Shown one piece after another: positions 57,663 through 64,000 of a DNA stretch of 64,000 nt (positions are counted from its first letter, which is position 1; the number at the start of each line of letters is the position of its first letter). Made by a program: the position numbers and the translations under genes. Source of the stretch: an uncultured Vicinamibacterales bacterium (GTDB taxonomy: Bacteria; Acidobacteriota; Vicinamibacteria; Vicinamibacterales; UBA8438); NCBI GenBank assembly GCA_958295905.1, contig OY282382.1, positions 496,001 through 560,000 of the forward strand, in the 5' to 3' direction. The notes under the pieces were generated by a model. That model made no database searches. It saw nothing but the letters and a program-made list of their open reading frames with translations, and was not told the DNA's origin.

Positions 57663-58488
57663 GCGCCGGCTCCGCCGCTTCCGGGGCGCGCTCCAGATGG
57701 GCGTCGAGCGGGCGGGCGGCGTCGAGGTAGTCTTCGACCGCCGGATAGTCGACGTCGTACCGGGGCCAGCACGACCCCGGCCACGCCCCGTTCGGCGCCA
57801 CGCTGACCGCCTGCACCAGGAAGCCCGGCACGAGGGTGAGCTCGGGGCGGTCCTCGAACGCCGCGGTGGGGGCGAGGGCCTCCGCCACGACGAATACCTG
57901 CCGGGCGGCGCGGGTGAGGATGCGGTCCCAGTGGGAGGTGCCCCGGACCCGGGCGTCGCCGTGCTCGGTGGCCTCGTTCACGTGTATCACCGCGATGTCG
58001 GGGCGAATCGCGGGAATCACCCAGACGTCCCCGCCCGAACCGTAGGGGTCGGTGATCGACGCCCAGCGGTTGAGGGCGGCCAGGTCCGAGCCGTGGACGC
58101 CGCCCACGGGCTGGAACGGCACGCCGAAGGCGGCGGCCCGCAGGCCCGCGGTCAGGGTCATGCACGCGTGCTCTTCGAGCGCGATCCGCTGCGTCTCGAC
58201 GGCGCGGCGGTACCACGGGGCCAGGCCGAAGTTGCCCTCCATCGCCACGATGCCGGCGCGCGCGCGGGCGACGCACCCGGCGCGGCACAGGATGTCGATG
58301 TCGTAGCCCGGCGACTGCTTGATGATCTCGAGGTCGCGCTTCCGCTGCCGAATCAGCTCGCGCACGAAGGCGAAGGGGCCGCGGTGCAGGAAGCTGCCGC
58401 CCAGGGCCACCGACGCGCCGTCGGGCACCCTCGCCGCCATGTCGGCGAGGGGGATGACCGTGGTTCCGGTAGACGGTGTCGGCGGCAC
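57655..58488 (-). CDS. CoA-transferase, alpha subunit (glutaconate CoA-transferase/IpdA-like)
   Basis: 277 residues from a GTG at 58488 with GGGAG seven bases ahead. Alpha-type: MAARVPDGASVALGGSFLHR, AFVRELIRQRKRDLEIIKQS, YDIDILCRAGCVARARAGIV, MEGNFGLAPWYRRAVETQRI, AAFGVPFQPVGGVHGSDLAA and PDIAVIHVNEATEHGDARVR. The S-x-x-H-R-G-P-x-x-F region in place of the usual G-G-F motif is seen in IpdA-like proteins. Paired with the beta gene. With two acyl-CoA ligases and a crotonase in the window it may serve degradation of a ring or branched acid. Substrate unknown. Confidence 0.88.
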   Translation of the reverse strand: MPPTPSTGTTVIPLADMAARVPDGASVALGGSFLHRGPFAFVRELIRQRKRDLEIIKQSPGYDIDILCRAGCVARARAGIVAMEGNFGLAPWYRRAVETQRIALEEHACMTLTAGLRAAAFGVPFQPVGGVHGSDLAALNRWASITDPYGSGGDVWVIPAIRPDIAVIHVNEATEHGDARVRGTSHWDRILTRAARQVFVVAEALAPTAAFEDRPELTLVPGFLVQAVSVAPNGAWPGSCWPRYDVDYPAVEDYLDAARPLDAHLERAPEAAEPARV

Positions 58489-58514
58489 GTGTATTCTCCC
58501 GCGACCCGGCCGGA

Positions 58515-59015
58515 TCAGCGTCGGGTCTCCGGCGCCGGCCGGTCGTAGTTCAGCTCGACGTAACCGTCGCGCGGGGTCCACTGCACGCGCCGGGCCGGCA
58601 GGTCGGCGTCGTCTCCCATCCGGTTGACGTAGACGAGAACCTCGGCGTAGTCGTCCTTGATCGGCTCGATCAGCGCCCGCGCAATCGTGTCGGTCTGCTC
58701 GGGGTCTTCCGCTTCGACCTCGATCACGAACGCCCCGTGCGCGGTGGCCATGTTGCGCACGTACCACCCGTCGTTGACGAGGGACGGCTCGTCGGGGCCG
58801 GCCGCGCGGTCCGGCGGCGGTCCGGGCGCCGCGTCGACGGTGACGACCTCCAGCCCGCGTCCCGCGTCGCGGGGGCCGGTCTCCGCGGGCGCGCGGCGGA
58901 GGTTCCAGTTCAGCACGAGCAGGTAGACGGCGCAGCCGGCCAGTCCCAGACGGAACCATCCGCGGAGGCCGAGACCGAACCGCGCCCGCGCGGGGGTCCG
59001 TGGTATAAGTGTCAT
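58515..59015 (-). CDS. Membrane-anchored protein of unknown function
   Basis: 166 residues. After a basic start comes one membrane helix (LGLAGCAVYLLVLNWNL), a Pro-rich linker, and a small domain NDGWYVRNMATAHGAFVIEV, EAEDPEQTDTIARALIEPIK, DDYAEVLVYVNRMGDDADLP and RRVQWTPRDGYVELNYD. The domain has the alternating pattern of an alpha/beta fold and resembles small periplasmic sensor-like domains, but no family can be named. Between the CoA-transferase and the next, divergent gene. The start at 59015 has a weak ribosome binding site. Confidence 0.7.
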   Translation of the reverse strand: MTLIPRTPARARFGLGLRGWFRLGLAGCAVYLLVLNWNLRRAPAETGPRDAGRGLEVVTVDAAPGPPPDRAAGPDEPSLVNDGWYVRNMATAHGAFVIEVEAEDPEQTDTIARALIEPIKDDYAEVLVYVNRMGDDADLPARRVQWTPRDGYVELNYDRPAPETRR

Positions 59016-59210
59016 GATGTCGTTTCGAGGGTGGGAGCCCTCGCCCCCCCCGGCACGTTCATCTCCGCAGAGATCCACCAGAGACGGCGGCCGGCCCGGA
59101 AGCCGCCGCCATCCGTCGGCGCGTCCCGTCAGGGTAGCACGCCGAGCATGTCGGAGCGCGTTCCCGGGGCATGTCGGCGGCACGGACGGGGGGACAAGGA
59201 GCGTGAGTTC

Positions 59211-59954
59211 ATGAGGATGGGAAGATTCCAACGCACGACGGGCCTGGTTCTGGCGCTGTCCGTGCTGTCGTGCGCCGGCGCCGCGCAGGCGCAGACGCTG
59301 GAGGAGATCGTCAACGCCAGCCTGGAGGCGACGGGCGGACGCGAGGCCCTGGCGGGCGTCGCCAGCGTGCGGCAGACCGGCGCATTCACGATGAGCACGC
59401 CGTTCGGGGACCTGGACGGCACCCTCGAATCCGTCGTCATCCCCAACCAGAAGCTCTACCAGAGCCTCGACAGCGACCTGTTTCAGCAGACGACCGGCTG
59501 GAACGGGATCGCCGCCTGGCAGTCGGACAGCACCCAGGGGGTGACCGACGTCACCGGGGCGCAGGCGGCGGCGCTGGTGGCGCAGGCGTCGCTGCATCCC
59601 TTCTGGGAGTACGGGGCCTCCGGGCCGGACACGCCGGCGTTCAGCCGCCTCGACGACGCCGAGGTGGACGGCCGGAACCACCACGTCGTGCAGGTGAGTT
59701 GGCAGGGGATCGACTTCCAGGTCCTCGTCGACGCCGACACGATGCTCGTGTCCCGGATCCAGTTCGCCAGCGAAGTGCCCGGCATGGGCCCGGTGACGGT
59801 GATGGCCGATACGTCCGACTACGAGGAGCACGGCGGCGTGATGTGGCCGGCCGCCAACAGCGTCGAGGTCCAGGGTGCGCTCCGGATCGACATGCGCATT
59901 GCCGCCGTCGAGATCAACGGCGCGGTGGACCACTCGATCTTCGACAAGCCCTGA
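59211..59954 (+). CDS. Exported LolA/outer-membrane lipoprotein carrier-like protein
   Basis: 247 residues. Signal peptide ending SCAGAAQAQTLEEIVNASLE; LVLALSVLSCAG could be a lipobox-like site. The mature part, ATGGREALAGVASVRQTGAF, TMSTPFGDLDGTLESVVIPN, YQSLDSDLFQQTTGWNGIAA and VEVQGALRIDMRIAAVEING, shows the alternating strands of the LolA/VioE-type half-barrel; many such proteins in environmental genomes are annotated only as hypothetical outer-membrane lipoprotein-sorting-like. The ATG at 59211 follows AAGGAGCGTGAG. It stands alone, convergent with fdhD. Partner unknown. Confidence 0.7.
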   Translation: MRMGRFQRTTGLVLALSVLSCAGAAQAQTLEEIVNASLEATGGREALAGVASVRQTGAFTMSTPFGDLDGTLESVVIPNQKLYQSLDSDLFQQTTGWNGIAAWQSDSTQGVTDVTGAQAAALVAQASLHPFWEYGASGPDTPAFSRLDDAEVDGRNHHVVQVSWQGIDFQVLVDADTMLVSRIQFASEVPGMGPVTVMADTSDYEEHGGVMWPAANSVEVQGALRIDMRIAAVEINGAVDHSIFDKP

Positions 59955-60005
59955 CCTGAACAAGCGTGGGGACGGCCGGTGCCGAGAGGCCCGGCCCGCC
60001 GGCGG

Positions 60006-60848
60006 TCATACGTGCAGGTTGCCGCGCCCGGGTCCCGCGAACGAGTAGAGGGTCATCCCGGCCGCCGTCGCCATGTCCACGGCGACGCTCGATGCCGCCC
60101 CCACCGAGACCATCGCGGGGATGGCCGCCATCAGCGCCTTCTGCACCAGCTCGAAGCCGGCCCGGCCGCTCACCACCAGGATCCGGTCGTGGAGCGGCAG
60201 CGCGTCCCGCAGCACGAAGTGGCCGATCGCCTTGTCGACCGCGTTGTGGCGGCCGATATCCTCCCGCACGCACAGCAGCTCGCCGTCCAGCGTGAAGATG
60301 CCCGCGGCGTGGATGCCCCCGGTCGCGTGGAACAGGGTCTGCTCGGTGCGGAGGCGGTCGGGGAGCGTCTCGAAGAGCGCCGGGCGGCACTCGACCGGCG
60401 CGATGGGCGGCAGATCCTGATCGAGGTCGTCCATCGAGGCCTTGCCGCAGACGCCGCACGCGGCCGTCGCCCGGAACTCGCGCCCGGGCTCGGCGGCCGG
60501 AGGCGCCGGGGCGCCGCCCCCCGCGAGGGTCACGTCGATCCGGTCGCCGGCGAAACTCGTCACCCTGATCCGGGTCGACCCGCCGCCCCCCGCGGCCGTC
60601 CGATCGCCGGCGACGGGGCGGAGCGACGCGATCTCGGCCCCGCCGGCGATCATCCCCTCGGCGTGGAGAAAGCCCGCGGCGAGTTCCTCGTCGTTCCCCG
60701 GCGTGCGCATCGTGACGACGAGCGGCTTGCCGCCGACCCGGATCTCCAGCGGCTCCTCGACGACGATGACGTCCTCGTCGACCCGCTCGCCGCGCCGGCG
60801 TACCGTGACCGTTCTCAGGGCCGGCGAAAGCGCGGCGTCGGGGGGCAT
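60006..60848 (-). CDS. fdhD: FdhD, formate dehydrogenase accessory sulfurtransferase
   Basis: 280 residues, normal length. FdhD carries sulfur from the cysteine desulfurase IscS to the molybdenum/tungsten bis-MGD cofactor of formate dehydrogenase and related enzymes. Signature motifs: EEPLEIRVGGKPLVVTMRTP with GNDEELAAGFLHAEGMI, the catalytic C-x-x-C in AACGVCGKASMDDL, TGGIHAAGIFTLDGELLCVR, EDIGRHNAVDKAIGHFVL and ILVVSGRAGFELVQKALMA with IPAMVSVGAASS. No formate dehydrogenase or other molybdoenzyme is in the window. Starts at 60848 and 60860 are both possible. Confidence 0.93.
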   Translation of the reverse strand: MPPDAALSPALRTVTVRRRGERVDEDVIVVEEPLEIRVGGKPLVVTMRTPGNDEELAAGFLHAEGMIAGGAEIASLRPVAGDRTAAGGGGSTRIRVTSFAGDRIDVTLAGGGAPAPPAAEPGREFRATAACGVCGKASMDDLDQDLPPIAPVECRPALFETLPDRLRTEQTLFHATGGIHAAGIFTLDGELLCVREDIGRHNAVDKAIGHFVLRDALPLHDRILVVSGRAGFELVQKALMAAIPAMVSVGAASSVAVDMATAAGMTLYSFAGPGRGNLHV

Positions 60849-60908
60849 GCGGCCGATCATAGCCCGGTTGCCGCGGCGCTGCCCATAACGGGGCCGGCGG
60901 GGTAGGAG

Positions 60909-61070
60909 CATCCCACGCTGACTGCGCGTGACGGCCCGCCCCCGATTCGAGAGGTCGCCACCGTCTTGCCGACCGGTCGGCACCGCGTGAGACCCACGAT
61001 TCCCCCCGTCCGGAGCCCCAGGACCCGCCACGATTCCGCCTGCGCACGGCGGTGGCGGAGCGTGGGATGG
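60909..61070 (-). mobile_element. MITE-like element with 11-bp terminal inverted repeats, copy 2
   Basis: 162 bp bounded by CATCCCACGCT and AGCGTGGGATG; the inverse of the copy at 36501-36660, about 85% identical. The segment between it and the following array holds no gene. Confidence 0.8.
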
Positions 61071-61129
61071 CCCTGCGGCGGGGTCGGTCGCGTGGGGCCT
61101 GTGCCGCTGGAGTCCTGGAGGAGAACGGT

Positions 61130-61490
61130 CAGGCACGTCGGTACGGGATGCCGATCGAGAGAACGGCCAGGAGGGTTGGTTGGGCGGCAATCGGAGGCCG
61201 CAGCGCGACCTTGCGGTCGCGTTCGGAGTTTCGCCGGCGCGAAAATCCTACGGCGACGATTTCCGGGCCAGGAGTCTGCGCCGTAGAACGGCGCGGACCC
61301 CAGGAGGGTTGGTTGGGCGGCAATCGGAGGCCGCAGCGCGACCTTGCGGTCGCGTTCGGAGTTTCGCTGGCGCGAAAATCCTACGGCGACGATTTCCGGG
61401 CCAGGAGTCTGCGCCGTAGAACGGCGCGGATTCCTGGAGGGTTGGTTGGGCGGCAATCGGAGCCGCAGGCGACGATTTCCGGGCTAGCAT
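61130..61490 (+). repeat. Tandem array of the intergenic hairpin repeat, 133-bp units
   Basis: Units start with GAGGGTTGGTTGGGCGGCAA at 61171, 61304 and 61437. The first two are nearly identical long forms carrying the hairpin CGCGACC-TTGC-GGTCGCG, GTTTCGC(C/T)GGCGCGAAAATCC, GACGATTTCCGGGCCAGGAG and the stem GCGCCGT-AGA-ACGGCGC. The third is the short form and ends 12 bases before the hsdM ATG. All point toward hsdM. Gap 60849-61502. Confidence 0.95.
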
Positions 61491-61502
61491 ATCCGCCGGC
61501 CC

Positions 61503-63041
61503 ATGCCGGCGAACGAGCTGACCCTGAAGGACCTGAAGTCCGAGCTTTGGCGGTGTGCCGGGATTCTGCGCGGCAGCGCCGTCGACCGGACCGACTGGAA
61601 GGGCTACATCCTCCCGCTGCTGTTCTTCAAGCGGATCAGCGACGTCTGGGACGAGGAAGCCGCCGAGGCCCTGGAGACCTACGGGGAGATCGATCTCGCG
61701 GAGTTCTACGAGCTGCACCGCTTCCACCTGCCGAACGGGTGCCATTGGCGCGACGTCCGTGCGATACCGGCCAACGTCGGCGCCGCGCTGGCGCGGGCCA
61801 TGCGGAGTATCGAACGGGCCAATCCGGACACCCTTGCCCGCGTCTTCGGGGCCGCCGACTGGGGGAACCGCGAGATGCTCGGCGACGGGCTGCTCAAGGA
61901 CCTCATGGAAGGGCTGTCCAGCGTGCCGTTGGGCAATGCGGCGGTCGGTTCCGACATCCTCGGCGACGCCTACGAGTACCTGATCGGCAAGTTCGCGGAC
62001 ATCACGCGGCGCAAGAAGGCGGGCGAGTTCTACACGCCGCGCAGCGTGGTGCGGATGATGGTCGAGCTGCTCGATCCGCAAGAGGGCGAGAGCATCTACG
62101 ACCCGGCCTGCGGCACCGGCGGGATGCTGCTCGGCGCGATCGAGCACGTGGAGCGGGCCGGCGGCGACCCGCGCACCTTCTTCGGGCGCATCTTCGGCGA
62201 AGAGAAGAACCTTGCGACCTCGTCCATCGCGCGCATGAACCTCATGCTGCACGGCGTCGAGGACTTCCGGATCGAGCAGAACGACACACTGCGGAATCCG
62301 GCGTTCATCGACACGTCCGGCGCCCTGGCGACGTTCGATTGCGTCATCGCCAACCCGCCGTTCTCGCTCAAGGCGTGGGGCCGCGAGGTGTGGGAGGCGG
62401 ATCCGTGGGGCCGCGCCGCATGCGGGCTGCCGCCGGCGAGCTACGGCGACTACGCCTGGGTGCAGCAGATGGTGGCGTCGATGGCGGAAGGGTCGGGCCG
62501 GATGGCGGTGGTGCTGCCGCAGGGAACGCTGTTTCGCGGGGGCGCAGAGGGCCGCATCCGCCGGGCGCTGCTCGAGCAGGACCTGATCGAGGCGGTGATC
62601 GGCCTTGCGCCGAACATTTTCTACGGCACCGGTCTCGCCCCGGCGGTGGTGACGCTGCGCCGCGCAAAGCGACGCGGCCGGCGCGGGCGGGTGATCGTGA
62701 TCGACGCGTCGAGCCTGTTCCGCAAGGGCCGGGCGCAGAACTTCCTCGACCCGGCGCACGCCGAGCAGATCGTCGGGTGGGTGCGGCGTTTCCGGGACGT
62801 GGCGGATCGGGCGAAGGTCGTCTCGACGGAGGAGATCGCGCGCGAGGACTGGACGCTCAACATCTCCCGCTACGTGCTGCCGCCCGTCGGCGCCGACGTC
62901 CCGCCGCTGCCGGAGGCGGTGGCCGCGTTCAAGCAGGCGCTGGCCGAGGCGCGCGCCGCCGAGGACCGCTTGCGGCGTGCGCTGGTCGAGGACGGCTGGC
63001 TGGGGGGCAACGGTCAAACAGGAGAACAGGAACCTGGCTGA
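61503..63041 (+). CDS. hsdM: Type I restriction-modification N6-adenine methylase subunit HsdM
   Basis: 512 residues. HsdM with HsdS forms the methylase and, with HsdR, the restriction complex. N-terminal bundle: LTLKDLKSELWRCAGILRGS and DWKGYILPLLFFKRISDVWD; then LGDAYEYLIGKFADITRRKK with GEFYTPRSVVRMMVELLDP, motif I SIYDPACGTGGMLLGAIEHV, SSIARMNLMLHGVEDFRIEQ and motif IV DCVIANPPFSLKAWG (N-P-P-F). All motifs are intact. The C-terminus (LAEARAAEDRLRRALVEDG) could meet HsdS. It is preceded by a three-unit repeat array that ends next to its start. hsdS and hsdR must lie beyond the right edge. Confidence 0.93.
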   Translation: MPANELTLKDLKSELWRCAGILRGSAVDRTDWKGYILPLLFFKRISDVWDEEAAEALETYGEIDLAEFYELHRFHLPNGCHWRDVRAIPANVGAALARAMRSIERANPDTLARVFGAADWGNREMLGDGLLKDLMEGLSSVPLGNAAVGSDILGDAYEYLIGKFADITRRKKAGEFYTPRSVVRMMVELLDPQEGESIYDPACGTGGMLLGAIEHVERAGGDPRTFFGRIFGEEKNLATSSIARMNLMLHGVEDFRIEQNDTLRNPAFIDTSGALATFDCVIANPPFSLKAWGREVWEADPWGRAACGLPPASYGDYAWVQQMVASMAEGSGRMAVVLPQGTLFRGGAEGRIRRALLEQDLIEAVIGLAPNIFYGTGLAPAVVTLRRAKRRGRRGRVIVIDASSLFRKGRAQNFLDPAHAEQIVGWVRRFRDVADRAKVVSTEEIAREDWTLNISRYVLPPVGADVPPLPEAVAAFKQALAEARAAEDRLRRALVEDGWLGGNGQTGEQEPG

Positions 63042-63042
63042 C

Positions 63043-64000
63043 GTGCATCCGTCCCCCGGACACCTGGGCCAGCAGGCGCTCGAATCCTACCTCTGGGGCG
63101 CGGCCAACCTCCTGCGCGGCCTGATCGACGCGGGCGACTACAAGCAGTACGTCTTTCCGCTGCTGTTCTTCAAGCGCCTCTCCGACGTGTGGGACGAGGA
63201 TTGCCGGAACGCCTTCGACGAAACCGGTGACCGGGGATATGCGGAGGCGACCGCGAACGACCGGTTCATCATCCCGGCCGGTGCCCACTGGTCCGATGTC
63301 CGCCGCGCCGCGCGCGACGTGGGCCGGACCCTGCGGGGCGCGTTCCGCGCCGTCGAGACGGCCAATCGGGAGCGTCTGGCCGGCGTTTTCGGTAACGCGT
63401 CCTGGACCGACAAGGCGCAGATGCCGGACGCGACGCTCAAGAACCTGATCGAGCACTTCTCGAAGCACACGCTGAGCCTCGCCGCGGTGCCCGAGGACGA
63501 GTTGGGCAACGCCTACGAGTACCTCATCAAGCAGTTCGCCGACGACAGCGGCCGGCACGGGCGGCATGCTCATCTCCGCGCTGGCGGAGGTGCGGCGCAA
63601 CGGCGGCGACGTGCGGACGCTCGGCCTCTACGGACAGGAGATCATCGGCACGACGGCGTCGATCGCGCGCATGAACCTCGTGCTGCACGGCGTCGAGGAC
63701 TTCCGGATCGTGGTCGGCAACGCGCTGAGCGAGCCTGCCTTCGTCGAGCGGGACCGGTTGATGACGTTCGACGTGGTGGTCGCCAACCCGCCGTATTCGA
63801 TCAAGACGTGGAACCGTGACGCGTGGCTCGACGATCCGTGGGGCCGCAACATCCTCGGCACGCCGCCGCAGGGAAGGGCCGACTACGCCTTCTTCCAGCA
63901 CATTCTGGGGAGCCTCGACCCGCAGACCGGCCGGTGCGCCATCCTCTTCCCGCACGGGGTCCTGTTCCGCCGGGAGGAGGCGGCGATGCGGCGCGGCCTG
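63043..64000 (+). pseudogene. Second HsdM-like methylase gene with out-of-frame internal deletion, runs off the edge
   Basis: A GTG at 63043, one base after the previous stop, opens HLGQQALESYLWGAANLLRG, DYKQYVFPLLFFKRLSDVWD, through to LGNAYEYLIKQFADDSG at about 63552. There the frame turns into arginine-rich nonsense, while another frame continues directly with GTGGMLISALAEVRRNGGDV, SIARMNLVLHGVEDFRIVVG, DVVVANPPYSIKTWNRDAWL and so on to the edge. The lost piece is about 35 codons, covering GEFYTPRxVVxLM and the first half of motif I (D-P-x-C). So the SAM-binding site is removed and the frame changed. It is a diverged relative of the preceding hsdM, not a recent copy. Confidence 0.85.

Noticed and set aside
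1..64000. tRNA or rRNA genes
   Set aside because: No T-loop plus acceptor-stem combination or rRNA signature was recognised by eye; a tRNAscan/Infernal run would be decisive.

Overview
The window is very GC-rich DNA (strong third-position GC bias in every convincing gene) from a bacterium that is most likely an acidobacterium of the Vicinamibacteria kind. This is an inference from gene content: a full-length and a half-length ADOP-type (FtsX/MacB-like) permease, several exported PQQ-type beta-propeller enzymes with partner cytochromes, a DUF5916 outer-membrane protein, two paralogues of an exported family of unknown function, a subclass B3 metallo-beta-lactamase, and Tat or Sec signals on many proteins. 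No rRNA or tRNA gene was recognised. Many GC-rich antisense frames are open over long distances; they were treated as shadows.

Layout. 0-4.1 kb: the 3' end of a heavy-metal RND pump, a Tat-exported dienelactone hydrolase and an exported unknown protein. 4.3-4.9 kb: a toxin-antitoxin pair with a live antitoxin and a dead MazF-like toxin. 5.5-13.4 kb: a minus-strand, translationally coupled type I-G (formerly I-U) CRISPR effector operon (csb1, csb2, cas3, a Cas8/Cas3-extension protein) followed by a DUF429 nuclease-like gene, with no cas1/cas2/cas4 and no array beside it; a wrecked P4-type integrase lies just upstream (13.8-14.6 kb). 14.6-28.3 kb: metabolism, with three PQQ-type propellers, a di-haem peroxidase, an alpha/beta hydrolase, a cytochrome c coupled to a quinoprotein dehydrogenase, DUF3291 and a crotonase. 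28.6-29.75 kb: an OLD-like AAA ATPase whose partner gene is reduced to 20 codons. 29.8-40.6 kb: ADOP permease, haem-type TonB receptor, membrane coiled-coil protein, DUF5916 protein and a matrixin-like protease. 40.8-45.3 kb: a Dam-like methylase followed by a tightly coupled HEPN / KGGVGR-type ATPase / P-loop ATPase operon, the best candidate here for an undescribed defence system. 45.5-60.8 kb: hydrolases (B3 lactamase, class-C-like, tannase), a methyltransferase with two acyl-CoA ligases, a two-subunit CoA transferase and FdhD; a CRISPR-like repeat pair sits at 56.5 kb. 61.5-64 kb: two tandem type I restriction methylase genes, the second broken by an out-of-frame internal deletion and running off the right edge.

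The intergenic DNA is rich in repeats. A hairpin-bearing element of about 80 bp recurs in at least nine gaps. It usually points the same way as its neighbour, often starts at a stop codon and ends at a ribosome binding site, and forms a 133-bp tandem array before hsdM. A 160-bp MITE-like element with perfect 11-bp terminal inverted repeats occurs twice. A third element, resembling an IS end or MITE, occurs two to three times, and one copy interrupts a fourth repeat family. Several short tandem duplications and toxin-antitoxin relics add to a picture of an actively rearranging genome carrying several defence modules.
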